From assembly GCA_949358305.1 (NCBI GenBank), contig OX442314.1, positions 63,373,369-63,437,368 of the forward strand: a DNA stretch of 64,000 nt, in the 5' to 3' direction. The notes beneath the pieces are model-generated. The model was not told where the DNA came from. It ran no database searches and saw nothing but the letters and a program-made list of their open reading frames with translations. Numbering within the stretch: position 1 is the first letter of the stretch; each line of letters opens with the position of its first letter. Below are positions 47,601-56,417 of this stretch, in pieces. This DNA is from Strigamia acuminata. Taxonomy: Eukaryota > Arthropoda > Chilopoda > Geophilomorpha > Linotaeniidae. A program made the translations under genes and the position numbers.

Positions 47601-50600
47601 CCTACCTTATGGGATGCCATTCTAACTATATTTTTGTAGCAGAATTTGTTCAAAATACTTTTACTGCATGTTGTTTTACTCTGCATGTGTTCTTTGTTTC
47701 TAAATACCTTAGTTTGCTATTATTAAAGTACCCAAGACAAAAACCTCTGCACGATCGTGCAGAATTTCTGCCTGACGTTATAATTCTGCAGAATAATGAT
47801 AGTTTCTGCACAACATTTTTGTGCCCAAACTTATTGTGCACAAAAAACTTTGTGTGTAAGCAAATTCTGCACAAAAAACTTTGTGTGTAGGCATATTCTG
47901 CCCAACAACTTTGTGCACAAACTTATTCCGCACAAAAAACTGTGTGTATGCGTATTCTGCACAAAAGCTTCGTGCACATATACAGGGTGTTCTAAAAGTC
48001 TGTACCCCTTCAAATATTTCCTGAGCAATTGCATCTAGGCCAATTTTGATGAAGCGATCGTATAGTAAGTTGGGTGAGAGCAATCCAATGACGTCATCAA
48101 ATTTGACCTTGAAGGTTATTTTCAAGGTCATTCACTTGCTAACTTCTAAACCAATCAGTCAATTACAAAGTTGTAGAGCACCATCAAATTAGTACTATTC
48201 ATCTCAAGTTAAATGTTTTCTTTTTAAAAAGGAGGCAAATCAGAAAAACAATCCGCAACGTGAAATTTTTTATTCTTGTGATAAAATAATTATTGAGGCA
48301 TTAAAAAAAAGCAGTGGTTTTTCTTGTTTCCTTGCATAATAATGCACATTTGAATACGTTTATTAAGTAATTTAGTATTTTTGTAATAGAAATTTAAGTT
48401 TTGTCACAATGGCTGGTTTTATTTCAGCTGATTTATCTCCGTTTTAAAAGGAAAACATTTAACTTAGACTAAGATAAGGTGGATAGTACTAACTTGATGG
48501 TGCTCTACAACTTTGTAATTGACTTTTTTGCTCTAACCTGATTGGTTTAGAAGTTAGCAAGTGAATGACCTTGAAAATGACCTTCAAGGTCAAATTTGAT
48601 GACGTCATTGGATTGCTCTCACCCAACTTACTATACGATTGCTTCATCAAAATTGGCCTAGATGCAATTGCTCAGGAAATATTTGGAGGGGTACAGACTT
48701 TTAGAACACCCTGTATATCCCGGGTCCCATCACTTCTTCGAATGTCATCTCTTCAAATATTCTAAATTTTCGGTTGTTTCTTCAAATGTTTTTACTTCGA
48801 AACGTAATTAGGAGGTCCATTTTAAAGAGGGCCATTTCTCCCATATTCAGTTCTCGAATAGGTTAGCTCTTCGAAATTCACTTCTTCGAATTGGTCAGCT
48901 CTTCGAATTCACTTCTTCGAATTGGTCAGCTCTTCGAAATTGATTTCTCGTATCGGGCATTAACGTGACGTCGCCCACAGTCACGTCGCATCAACGTAAC
49001 GCCTCGTACAGTCACGTTGCATTAACATGACGCCTTGCAGGGAATATATAAGTCCAACTGCTTCAGCAGACTTAGCATAAACAGCCACAACTACAGCACC
49101 GTACACACAATGGTAGTCACCATGGAAAAGACAATCAGAGGAAAACCGAAACTTTGGATGGTTTTGGTATGTCATTGAAAAGCGAAGAAAATACATGAAC
49201 AGGGCGACACAGAAGCCGCGGTCGAAGGCATCATCTGTTAAGTTTGGATTTAAGAGATTACTTCTCAGACGATCACTTCTCGAATAGGTCGTTTCTCAGA
49301 CAAAAAAATTACAGAGAAACAAACCATTCGAGAAGTGGCGTCTGAGAAATGAGTTTCTGAGAGGTAAAATTCGAAGAGGTGAACCGACTTCGTATATCCT
49401 GCACAAATATAATTTACACCAGTCAGATAAATATTTGTAACTGAATGGTCAGCATTTATTTTTAAGGCTTGCCTTCAAATTTGACCTTTTTTTACTTAAC
49501 TAAATAAATCAAATATGTAATTTGAAGCAACTTGAATAGAAAACTTGCTAAAAATTCCTTCATTTTCCATTTTAATTTTGGAATTAAACAGTCACACACC
49601 AGAGAAATTGAGGTGTGTTTAGATATCCACCTCCTTATGAAATTGCATTAATTCTTTAACCAAGGCTAACTCTGTGCCTTATCCAAGGCACTAACGAATG
49701 CATCAAAATGCATTTGATTGTGTGTTTGGATAAAAATTGAATGCATTGTGATGTGATTTCATCACAATTATTCAAAATAGCTATCAATGGCGGGTGATGG
49801 GTGGAGTGCCCATTATTGGCTGTTGACACATGTAACTTCATATTGGCTCAAATTCTTTTGGCTTTTCTTTTCAGTTTCTTTTTTGCTGTTGTAATTTTAT
49901 CTTCATTTTGAATCAAAATTTTTTTGTTTTTATTTGGTGCTTTATTTTTTGTCTGATTTATTTTTGTGACAAAAATTTGTGCACAAATCCATGCAGAGTG
50001 GGTGTAGAAAAGTGGAACCTTTTTGTGCATAGTTTTATTGTGCAGAAAATTGATATGCACAATTTTTCTCTTTATTTTTCCACTTTTATGCACCCACTAT
50101 GCATAGAATTGTGCACAGGTTTCTTGTGCAAAGAATGCAGGATTCTGCAGGAACTTTTTTTCTTGGGTATCCAAACATTTTCTCTTTCTCTTGTTTCTTC
50201 TTGTTTCTGTACCACTTTCATCCACTGTCTGTCTTGCAGTTTGAAAATATTGACCTTACTCCATTTGTTATGGTGAGAGATATTCTTTTGTAATGGTTCC
50301 AAATATACAAAAACTGGTAATAATTGCCAATTTTTGAAAAGGGGTTGTATTGTAAACTTGGTGCATTTCACTTACTGTAGCAATGTAGGCACATGCAATA
50401 TTTCTCGAAAATTATGTTGTTACATCAAAATTGTCACATAATTTTCAGGGTCTTACATGTGCTTCCGATTACTCGTATTTGTTATGCCCACTAGGTTGGT
50501 ATTCGTGTTAGAAGGATGGTATATTTTAAGAAACCTTAAATGTGAGTAGAAAGTGAATAAACTGCTGTGTTCTTTTTTTACACCAGGCATGCTATTCACA

Positions 50601-51615
50601 CAATCATTTTTTTCAGGTACTTATAATTTTTTTAAATATTTTAGAACTGGTCATCCATTGAACCTTCCAGAACAGTACGATGTATACGGTGCAACTTGTG
50701 CAGAGGCGGAAGTTGACGGATTGACAGGAGAAACTCAAATTTCAAGAGTAGATTTAATATATGATTGTGGTCAAAGGTATCACAAAACAAATAAAACAGT
50801 TCAAGAAGTACGGTTAAGCTGTTTGGTCTGAACCAAGAAATGTGCAAGTGGCGAAATTGGGCAAATTGGCTCAATTGTCCATGTGAGATTCTTTCCGGAC
50901 CCCACAGCTTACACTGTATTTGTATTGGTAAAAACTTAAACATAAAATATTTTCCTAATACGATAGTTTGAGCCCTGAGATAGATATTGGACAAATCGAA
51001 GGTTCTTTCGTTATGGGAATGGGACTATTCTTACTTGAGAATGCAAAAATTGATTTCGAAACAGGCAGAAATATAACCAACACTACTTGGGTAAGTGTCA
51101 GATAGAAACAATGGCTATAATATCAGCAGATAAAAAATTCTCTACCAATATTTGTAGTAATCCCAATGGTGTCCATTGTTTTAAAAAATTTAAAATTTCT
51201 ACGGATTTATTTTGTTATTTCAGGAATATCATGTACCTACGACAAAAGACATTCCAGTGGATTTCCGTGTAACAATGTTACAGAATTCCAAGAATTCAAC
51301 GGGAGTACTTAAATCAAAGAGTAGGTTATGCAAAATCTAGCCTTATATTTTATTACTAAATTGTCTACACTAGCTGCTGGAGAACCTCCATTATGTATGA
51401 GCTGTTCAGTATTGTTTGCAGTTCAGCATGCTGTACATGAGTTTAGGAAAGATAATGAAGATCATTCGTGGGTTCCAATGAGTAAGCAGTGGTTTTAACT
51501 TTTAAATTGTTTAATTGTTAAGGAAATTCCTGTACTGTTTATCTTAGACTCACCATCTACTCGTGATAAAATCGCATTAGCATGCAATGTTCAGCCTGAT
51601 AAACTAATATTTTAA
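32619..51615 (+). CDS. Aldehyde oxidase-type molybdenum hydroxylase, 27 exons
   Basis: Exons: 32619-32664, 32730-32899, 32962-33122, 33424-33568, 33665-33809, 33871-33944, 34051-34187, 34292-34546, 34636-34746, 34807-34873, 34939-35042, 35693-35854, 35919-36041, 36093-36485, 36548-36762, 36827-36895, 45147-45261, 45323-45510, 45572-45670, 45728-45889, 47165-47293, 47357-47487, 50645-50776, 50967-51090, 51234-51320, 51374-51481, 51548-51615. All introns are GT-AG and the sum is 3720 nt, 1239 aa, a normal length for the family. Domains: 2Fe-2[10 protein letters not shown] (~43-51), second cluster CGYCSPG and NICRCTGYR (~110-150), FAD domain (~190-420), molybdopterin domain with RLGGGFGGK and the catalytic Glu in AGEPPL (~1185). 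CRSPGSTKG replaces the FRGFGGPQ of xanthine dehydrogenase, so aldehyde oxidation is more likely than xanthine oxidation. The enzyme should be cytosolic. Confidence 0.93.
35115..35615 (-). mobile_element. Solo LTR (501 bp) in AO intron 11
   Basis: TGTTACGTGG...CGCGTAACA bounded by a 4-bp duplication ATAT (35111-35114, 35616-35619). On the minus strand it holds AATAAAGATAC, so it is oriented minus. It shares extensive similarity with the LTR fragment at 56171-56417. Confidence 0.85.
36896..39099. repeat. Alternating 83-bp and 21-bp satellite arrays in AO intron 16 (part 1)
   Basis: The 83-bp unit begins GTTCCTTAAAAAGGTTGTTG and ends CCTAAGCCACGTCAA. The 21-bp unit is GCTGGACCTAACATCACACAA, alternating with CCAGATTTAACATCAC(C/A). 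Blocks: 21-mer to ~36950, 83-mer to ~37255, 21-mer to ~37650, 83-mer to ~38530, 21-mer to ~38950, then 83-mer. Junctions are always the same: ...AAAGCCGATTGAGG into the 83-mer and ...TAAGCCACATTTAACATC out of it. Open frames on the minus strand (CDVRSSL repeats) are by-products. Confidence 0.93.
39100..39361. mobile_element. 262-bp solo LTR-like insertion in the satellite
   Basis: TGTTAGAAATAAGC...TTTGCTAACA interrupts an 83-bp unit. The 5-bp duplication AGTTC flanks it (39095-39099, 39362-39366). Length, ends and 5-bp duplication fit a Copia-type solo LTR. Orientation is undecided. Confidence 0.75.
39362..40115. repeat. Satellite arrays in AO intron 16 (part 2)
   Basis: 83-bp units to ~39935, then 21-bp units to 40115, where a Copia LTR begins within the 21-mer. 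Confidence 0.9.
40116..40611 (-). repeat. Copia-type 3' LTR (496 bp)
   Basis: On the minus strand it runs TGTTAGGTTATTCC...GAGTCAACA and is preceded by CAGAGGGGGTA, a polypurine tract (40612-40622). No second LTR was found at the other side of the ORF. Confidence 0.75.
40688..43627 (-). CDS. Copia-derived Gag-integrase ORF, no RT, catalytic residues lost
   Basis: 979 uninterrupted codons on the minus strand. Codon one at 43627 is TTG and the first internal ATG lies about 140 codons in. The true start is probably in the overlapping frame (ATG near 43747) through a frameshift or splice. Features in order: CCHC knuckle [14 protein letters not shown]; protease remnant CDSQVSNHV (usually DSGAS.H); pre-integrase [12 protein letters not shown]; integrase core with the first Asp kept ([11 protein letters not shown]...LVDDCSQ) but the usual RSDNGGE replaced by YLGHGMDY and the NGxAER block by SISQSANED; Copia integrase C-terminus LRCIGSRV and [14 protein letters not shown] Lys-rich [13 protein letters not shown] tail follows and the frame stops where RT should start. 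It is antisense to AO inside intron 16. Either a domesticated gene or a nonautonomous element. Confidence 0.8.
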   Translation of the reverse strand: MFRARGRLPGFKADLDNWHVARVRQGRQRVKGQLHDPLYHDNDTDVRQDRIIWNRNVDKIHLFGGEVNNCDVNADNYGARNWQRQRIPRHSKNGHGKNGLYCGDRLKSSTQTCVTCCFNCGGVGHLGRNCPLVRKQGNLFSSGMRHLTQACERFCRKRNCSDVHTWEKDVQSFSNKDKENFKNSTAKEDNCFGNIIWYCDSQVSNHVASCEKWFCNFRPLNRFENDLEIMGIGDIRLFSLNGNKRTNLFLRDVWFVPKSGRNLISLGQLDKIGLTTSIAHGRLAVYKNKISKPFLVAQRNGNNEFTVNCCTMVSNVRASAPFVAKHAVDTAALNSDFDKNVSLLTHFIIKCALTHKPNRLAKAIGDSIRAICETHLCNVGKIMDSDVLSTNTENRKFEMVDSNRVSNAMDILSEISNDDQQHGETQHGHGSFECLNKVQIDGSSDMGNQKCFSKRTKKSTDSVELGRVPITNNEGEKSYSMTRIVSNCFETKDGEGFLGKSEFTKKSKERKDRALPLYLWQMRLRHLDKESVLGMNQSKRVFGVLLEDNEITPHASWVVTETTKPDMPPTQRVHLGEVLDLINLSVWDVPHKMGEQYMVLVDDCSQYIWIRHSKNGKSTIDMFQDWVKETDHILGRKVKRIYLGHGMDYSPKELIEWVEIVECIGIEIAGMESANPEIYSISQSANEDIVTGVNILLRENRFPNTLWMELANTMAYLRNRVPKVGLHMEAPYNVLYSRPVSVRHLRCIGSRVKVLTRIRNVKGLKHTWEGALVGYAEFGKGYRIWDPKRDKVFSLVKLTVYERDYWFEGEIENPKEVVKAEDNDSMDPHALPENETEEVSTIVVQPVFKSPEVLSLVKTSDEEILPDITLLGENECKLVETEGEIKKTKRNKRKRKNKTNETNKGLELTTKIVEGQSTTCEPISNGIPSTTFEKDLNYEGGDREIIFNGSFIHNWESDPSSLELRKQNDRLVINDVTIT
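43751..44080 (-). promoter_or_regulatory. 330-bp promoter-like module upstream of the Copia-derived ORF
   Basis: On the minus strand it starts TCTAAATTTTCGGTTG, has TTCGAA-rich imperfect repeats, then three ~30-bp repeats of the type GT(C/T)GCAT(C/T)AACRTRACG with CRE-like TGACGTCG, then the TATA box GGAATATATAAG (43789-43800). It heads straight into the ORF region. The same 330 bp occurs inverted at 48761-49090. Not an LTR of the 40116 type. Confidence 0.6.
44081..44970. repeat. Satellite arrays in AO intron 16 (part 3)
   Basis: 83-bp units to ~44325 followed by about 30 copies of the 21-bp unit, as in parts 1 and 2. Confidence 0.92.
46010..46140. repeat. AAT and A/G-rich low-complexity tract
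   Basis: ATAATAATAATATTATG followed by AAAGAAAAAG-type purine repeats inside AO intron 20, directly upstream of the DEG/ENaC fragment. Confidence 0.8.
46151..46479 (+). pseudogene. DEG/ENaC (pickpocket-like) channel C-terminal fragment
   Basis: The frame encodes the conserved second half of a degenerin/ENaC channel: a cysteine motif CACPRSC followed by a Tyr/Thr stretch, then [16 protein letters not shown] and [11 protein letters not shown], which is the pre-TM2 and TM2 region with the G-x-S selectivity motif (GVS). It is open for about 110 codons and then is cut by a hAT-like MITE whose target site is inside the TM2 codons. No N-terminal channel part is present. It lies sense-oriented in AO intron 20. 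Most likely a retroposed or duplicated fragment, or less likely the last exon of a split gene. Confidence 0.7.
46480..46858. mobile_element. hAT-like MITE rich in TATCGGTATCGGC
   Basis: Terminal inverted repeat TAGACTTTGACCGATA / TATCGATCAAAGTCTA. The 8-bp duplication is ATTCTAGT / ATTCTAAT (one mismatch), matching the hAT length and its TCTAG-like preference. 379 bp, no ORF. It disrupts the DEG/ENaC fragment. Confidence 0.8.
47983..48713. mobile_element. 731-bp foldback element with ~220-bp arms
   Basis: Ends CAGGGTGTTCTAAAAGTC / GACTTTTAGAACACCCTG, flanked by TATA on both sides. The arms (e.g. GGTTTAGAAGTTAGCAAGTG on the right) are near-perfect inverted copies over roughly 220 bp. No ORF. 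Family relics appear at 2586, 6269 and 30196. Confidence 0.85.
48761..49090 (+). promoter_or_regulatory. Inverted second copy of the 330-bp promoter-like module
   Basis: Same block as 43751-44080 on the opposite strand, with TATA box GGAATATATAAG at 49041-49052. Both copies begin at TCTAAATTTTCGG and stop at CAGCCACAA. Downstream sequence here is different and holds only a short broken frame, then TTCTCAGA/TCTGAGAA palindromes to ~49400. Confidence 0.6.
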
Positions 51616-51668
51616 ATTGTAAACAATATTTTTTGATAGTTATTAAATGTATTTGGTTACTCAATGTG

Positions 51669-51857
51669 CAGTCGTGGACAAAAAAAACTTCTCTTCAGTT
51701 CAGCTGTTTTAAGTTTATCTACCAGGTGGCATAAAAATCCATGGAGATTCAATGACATTAGTCTTGCCCTAACAACAGTTTTAAAATACAGACCTGGCAA
51801 ATAATGATAAATAAAACAGCTTTAACTGAAGGGAAGTCTTTTTTTTGTCCACGACTG
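51669..51857. mobile_element. Tc1/mariner-type MITE downstream of AO
   Basis: CAGTCGTGGACAAAAAAAAC ends in inverted orientation with a TA on the right and a mutated TG on the left. CAGTCGTGGACAAAA is a typical Tc1/mariner terminus. About 189 bp, no ORF. Confidence 0.75.
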
Positions 51858-51873
51858 TACATGAATGGTATAC

Positions 51874-52535
51874 TGTTACGCGTACGGACCGTTCCAATAA
51901 GCGGCCGAAATAGGGGGGAATAGGAAATCTCCTATTCTCCCCTAATTCTTTGACCCGATGACGAGGTAATGACAAAATTATTTGAGCTAATTCAGTTGTA
52001 TTTCGCGTGTCATTGCTGTTTTGTATTGTTAGCTATATTGGTTGCTTCTGACTTTTAACCCATTACTTGTTACGGTACCGCAACCAATATGGATTCACAG
52101 TTAATGACATGCCAGCATGTCGTCTGCTCGAGAAAGAGCGCTTATTGTTTAGTTATACATTGCGTTTGGTTTGCATTATCGATTGCTTTAGTCTAGTTTG
52201 AGTATTACTTATTCTGAAGAGAATAAATCAATGTTGGCTAACAATGATTTATTCTATTCTAATCATGTATTGACGTTTTGTGTGCAGCTAGCCTCAAAAC
52301 GGTGTATTTCATGTCGCATTTTCGTTCTGTTAATAAAGCAACTTGGCGGACGCAAAATGCGGTGTCCAGCACCATTTCACCACTGCTCTCACCTTTATTT
52401 GCGCTTCCACACCTCTCCAAATCCAACTCCACCAACGCCATCTATGGGTGAAATTTAGCAACTAATTAATGAATTTATAAGCCAAATCAAGCGCTATGGA
52501 TCGGCCGCTTATCGGAACAGTCCGTACGCGTAACA
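51874..52535 (-). mobile_element. Solo LTR (662 bp) with ~35-bp terminal inverted repeats
   Basis: TGTTACGCGTACGGACCGTT...CGTACGCGTAACA flanked by ATAC (51870-51873, 52536-52539). The first ~35 bp mirror the last ~35 bp (AAGCGGCCG/CGGCCGCTT), unusual for an LTR. Read on the minus strand it contains GCTAAATTTC followed by AGATGGCG, as in LTR 2, so it is oriented minus. Confidence 0.8.
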
Positions 52536-52539
52536 ATAC

Positions 52540-53137
52540 GTATTTCTTCGATTCTAACACGCAGTTTTTTTCCCATTTAACATCTAAAAATTGGGTGTGT
52601 CTTACAATTGATGGCGTTTTAGAGTTGAAGAAATACGGTGCCATACATACTCAATGTATGAATTGAGTTACCATATGTAGTTTGTTACACATTGTATACG
52701 AATTGACGAATAGTACCAACAAAACAGTCTCATTAATTTTTTCATATATAATTTTAATAAATTGTAACAAAATAATAAACAATTATTATCACTACTAATT
52801 CGCAGTGACTTTTGTGATTTGCATCTGCCTCCCTTCAGTTGAAAAAGTGTTTTATTCTTGTTGGCAACAATTCTAGACTCCCAATAATAATATCATTAAG
52901 CTCATTTATAATTTTTGCACACATTAAATCTAAAACTTTAATTTGACAAAACTAATCACCTTTAAGGCCTGCATTTTTAAGATAATAAAATTAATAAAAT
53001 CCTTTGTAAGTTAAAGCATTTATCTTTTTTCTATGATGATTAAACTCTATGAATTCAGCCTTGAATGAAATTGATCAAATCAACACATGCTCATCATCTA
53101 CGACGCCAGGCCAAACTTAGCTCTATCACTGGTCTGC
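52540..53137. other. Upstream region of P450 gene 1
   Basis: AT-rich, no other gene seen. An in-frame upstream ATG at 53087 would add 17 residues to the P450. Confidence 0.5.
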
Positions 53138-55251
53138 ATGATGTTGAACGATCCAGTACTGAATACAATAGTAATTTCATTGATAGCAGTAGTAATATGG
53201 TTTGCTTTAAAATGCATAAACACCCCAAAAAATCTTCCACCAGGACCAATTGGATTACCATACTTTGGTTACTTACCATTTCTAGGCAAAAATCCTCACG
53301 TCGCCTTGACACAGTTAAAGAAGAAGTATGGGGATATATTAACGTAACTATATTTTAACGGGTATGTGTCTTATATGTGGTTAAAAGCAATTAATTTACA
53401 GGATTTATATGGGCACGGAACGAGTCATTGTCTTGGGATCGTACAAACTAATTAAAGAAGCTTATATTAAGCAAGGGGACAATTTCTCGGAATCAGCGGA
53501 AAATTATCGTGCGGTTGCAAGATTTGATTCTCAGGAGGGTAAGTTGTATTAATTTTTCATAAAAATTAAGTAAACCTGTACTTTTCTAGCTTTCAGTATG
53601 GAAAATTGGTCAATTCGTTTTTATTTGTATCCTTAAGGTATGTTTGCTGGATATGGCGCTCCACGGATAGAAACTCGTCGCTTTACATTAAATACATTGC
53701 GAAACTTTGGAATGGGAAAAGCAAATTTGGAGCCAAAAATCATTGTAAATAAAACAAAAATTGTACTAGGTGCATTCAAAAAGTCTAAAACGTATGCAAA
53801 ACTCGTTTCGTGTTTGTACGTGACGTCATTCCCATTGAATAACATGTTATTCAATGGGAATGGGAATGACGTCACGTGCAAACACGAAACGAGTTTTGCA
53901 TACGTTTTAGACTTTTTGAATGCACCTACTGTTTTTTTTTTAAAAGTTAATTAATTTTTTGTCTCGAATATTTTTTTCTTTCTTAGGATGAAATTGATTA
54001 CCTGATTGAAGAAATTAAAAAACTTGAAGGAAAACCTGCATATCTTGATAAACTATTGACTGTGAGTGTAACCAACGTAATCTGTGCAATTATGTACGGG
54101 AAAAGAATGGAATATGATGATAAAGACTTCCAACAACTCTTAACAATATGCAAAAATTATGTCAAATCTATGGGCGTCAATCAACTGGCACAATATCTGC
54201 CACAATTTTTAATCAACTTACTTGGAATCCAGACTCCAGTGTAAGTAAAATATTATTAAATTTAAAAAAAAATAATAATAACAATAATAAAAAGGCTTTT
54301 GGTTTTTTCCAGAGGTATTGGCAGTTTGCTGTACAGAAAAATTTTGGAAGAATTGGGAAAACAAAGTGAAGGAAATGGGCAAAGAGAAAACTTTATCAAC
54401 GCTTGGAAAGCCGAAGCCGATAAGCCAAATTCAAAACCTGAAATATTTAATGGTTTGTATCCAGATTCCAGTCAGATGCAGTGCAAACCAACTTCAATAA
54501 TGTTCCAATCGTTTGCAGATAAAAAGCTAGCAGTGGTTCTGAGTGAATTGTTTATTGCTGGAAGTGACACGACGGGAACATCCGTAGAATGGGCTTTGCT
54601 CTATCTAATAAAACATCCAAAGATCCAGATAAAGTTGCAACAAGAAATCGACAGTGTGATAGGAAAAAACAGAACTCCTACTATGTCTGATCAAAAGTTA
54701 ATGCCATACACCGAAGCGACTGTAATGGAACTAAACAGAATAATATCTATATCACCTTTAGGTACCCCTCACAGGTTAGTCATCAAAAGTTATTGTTTAT
54801 TCAATTAATGTCTAATGAAATTTTATTGTATAATATCCAGTACTTGTCAAGAAACAACACTGAACGGTTACTTTATTCCAAAAAATACAACTATTTATAC
54901 CAATGTGTGGGCGGTGCATAGAGATCCGCGAGTATTTCCTCAACCTGAATTATTTCGACCAGAACGGTTTTTGACTAAAGACAACAAAGTGATTCGTGCG
55001 GAGGAACTGATGCCATTTTCAATTGGTAAAATGATACAACACTTTCTTGAATGCTAATACTGAGTATTGTCGAAAATATAGGTAAACGGCAATGTCCGGG
55101 AGAGGCGTTAGCTCGCATGCAATTATTTCTCTATTTGACATCTCTCTTACAACATTTCACATTCACTACACAAGATGATGTGTTATTGGATTGCCGTTAC
55201 GCAATCTTGCTTGGACCATTGCATCAAAAAATAAGCGCCATTGCTCGCTAA
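53138..55251 (+). CDS. Microsomal cytochrome P450 (CYP2-clan-like), gene 1
   Basis: Exons: 53138-53343, 53402-53538, 53638-53744, 53987-54240, 54313-54774, 54841-55025, 55082-55251; 1521 nt, 506 aa, in frame throughout. It starts with a hydrophobic anchor ([16 protein letters not shown]) and the proline hinge [11 protein letters not shown], so it should sit in the ER membrane. Conserved motifs: helix I AGSDTTGT, helix K ExxR (ELNR), FRPERF, and the haem-ligand loop [11 protein letters not shown] with the axial Cys. I chose ATG 53138 because the anchor follows at once; 53087 is an in-frame alternative. The substrate is unknown. AATAAA at 55275 may be its polyadenylation signal. Its paralogue at 58076 has an extra intron in the region of exon 5. 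Confidence 0.93.
53768..53927. mobile_element. 160-bp near-perfect foldback in P450-1 intron 3
   Basis: AGGTGCATTCAAAAAGTC... and its mirror ...GACTTTTTGAATGCACCT form ~75-bp arms around a tiny loop near CATGTTATTCAATGG. An ACT repeat flanks both ends. This is a hairpin MITE of Tc1/mariner-like type. Confidence 0.8.
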
Positions 55252-55275
55252 ATCTGTAGCAATAGTTTAATTTGA

Positions 55276-56010
55276 ATAAAAATGAAATGGGTAAAAATTG
55301 AGCAAATTGATTTTTACTCAATTATGGAGCCACCATCTCGAAATGCGTATTATTCAGTTTTTATCATAAAGGTAAATCCCAGGAATACCCACAGGTTGAA
55401 AGATATCGCTTTGGTTGAACATATTGGTTACGCTTCCTGGTCACACCAATAGCTCAGCCGGAGAGCTGAAATGAGCATCAGATTGAGCAAGTTACTCCTT
55501 TGTCACCAGAAGGCGTGCAAGAGTATCGATGAGTTATGGATAGTCGACTCAAACTATTATTTGTGAAAGGGAGAAGCAGAGCTGACTTCTTTAGTGTCAA
55601 ACTTAAGTAAGGCAACATAAAGTAAGTATCATTGATTATACAAGTAATTGAACACTAGAAGGTTCTCCGAGCCAATGTATTGCAAATTTAGTCTAGAAGA
55701 TGATCAGCTTTACCCCTCACTATTGATACCAAAAACTACTCAGAATTACTCGTCGCTTACTCGCTTTTTATAATTGAGATTACAGTCCCGGGAAAAAGTG
55801 TGAGACCAACGTGGTTTTGCCTCTTTCGATGGTTTCTGTGAACCGTCTGTTTATTGTGTATGTAGTTTGCTACATTGGTGGAAACTCATAAAAAAATATT
55901 CCGAATAATATTGTTTTTGTAGTGCTGACCAGTGAGAGATGGAGCTGTTTATTTCCAGAGCGAGAATATTCCTATTGTTGATCAGTTGATAGTCGAATAC
56001 CATCCGTTAT
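55276..56010. other. Probable degraded retroelement sequence
   Basis: No intact frame. It leads directly into an RT fragment at 56011 and is probably the decayed 5' part of that element. Confidence 0.35.
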
Positions 56011-56160
56011 TTAGGCCATGTTGTTGATTCTGAAGGAGTGTCACCCGACCCACGGAACTTGAAATCTGTATTCAAATTTCCGGAACCAACAAATTTAAAG
56101 CAGTTGAGAGGATTCTTGGGTTTATATTCGTATTATCGAAAGTTCTCTCCAGGTATTGAT
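56011..56160 (+). pseudogene. Gypsy reverse transcriptase fragment
   Basis: About 50 codons encode LGHVVDSEGVSPDPRNL and LRGFLGLYSYYRKFSPG, the RT thumb region. It closely resembles the same part of retrotransposon 2 pol. The rest of pol is deleted, and an LTR fragment follows 10 bp later. Confidence 0.85.
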
Positions 56161-56170
56161 ACTGAGAGGT

Positions 56171-56417
56171 TGTCAGGCAGTGAATGTGTTGGCATCTCAT
56201 GGTTGATTTAAGACATAAATCAGATGCTCTAGATTTAAGTTAGTCTTAAGTTTGATTATTTATTAAAGTGCTATTTGTTTTATGATTTGAATAAAGATAC
56301 TTTTATATTTTGAATACAAAACAATGAGTCCTTCTTATTACACCCCTAGTCGTTAAATGCAGTTTATTAATATAGTAAAATACGTGGTCATTCAGTAGTC
56401 CGTTTGGCCACGTAACA
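56171..56417 (+). repeat. Truncated LTR related to the solo LTR at 35115
   Basis: From TGTCAGGCAGTG to GGCCACGTAACA. From about 56230 onward it matches the reverse complement of 35115-35615 (ATTTAAGTTAGTCTTAAGTT, AATAAAGATAC, CATTACACCCCTAG). Confidence 0.8.

Larger units (their letters stand above)
47731..50167. mobile_element. Possible 2.4-kb TA-flanked element with TGTGCA-rich subterminal repeats
   Basis: CCCAAGACAAAAACCTCTGCA at the left and its approximate inverse (TGCAGGAAC...TCTTGGG) at the right, each next to TA (47729-47730, 50168-50169). Subterminal TTCTGCACAAAAAAC/TTTGTGTG repeats occur on both sides. The middle is filled by later insertions (47983-48713, 48761-49400). No transposase seen. 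Confidence 0.45.

Noticed and set aside
49111-49260. FLYWCH-like zinc finger remnant after the second promoter module
   Set aside because: Only about 15 residues (IRGKPKLWM and a shifted DGF) look similar, across a frame change and stops. Too weak to annotate.
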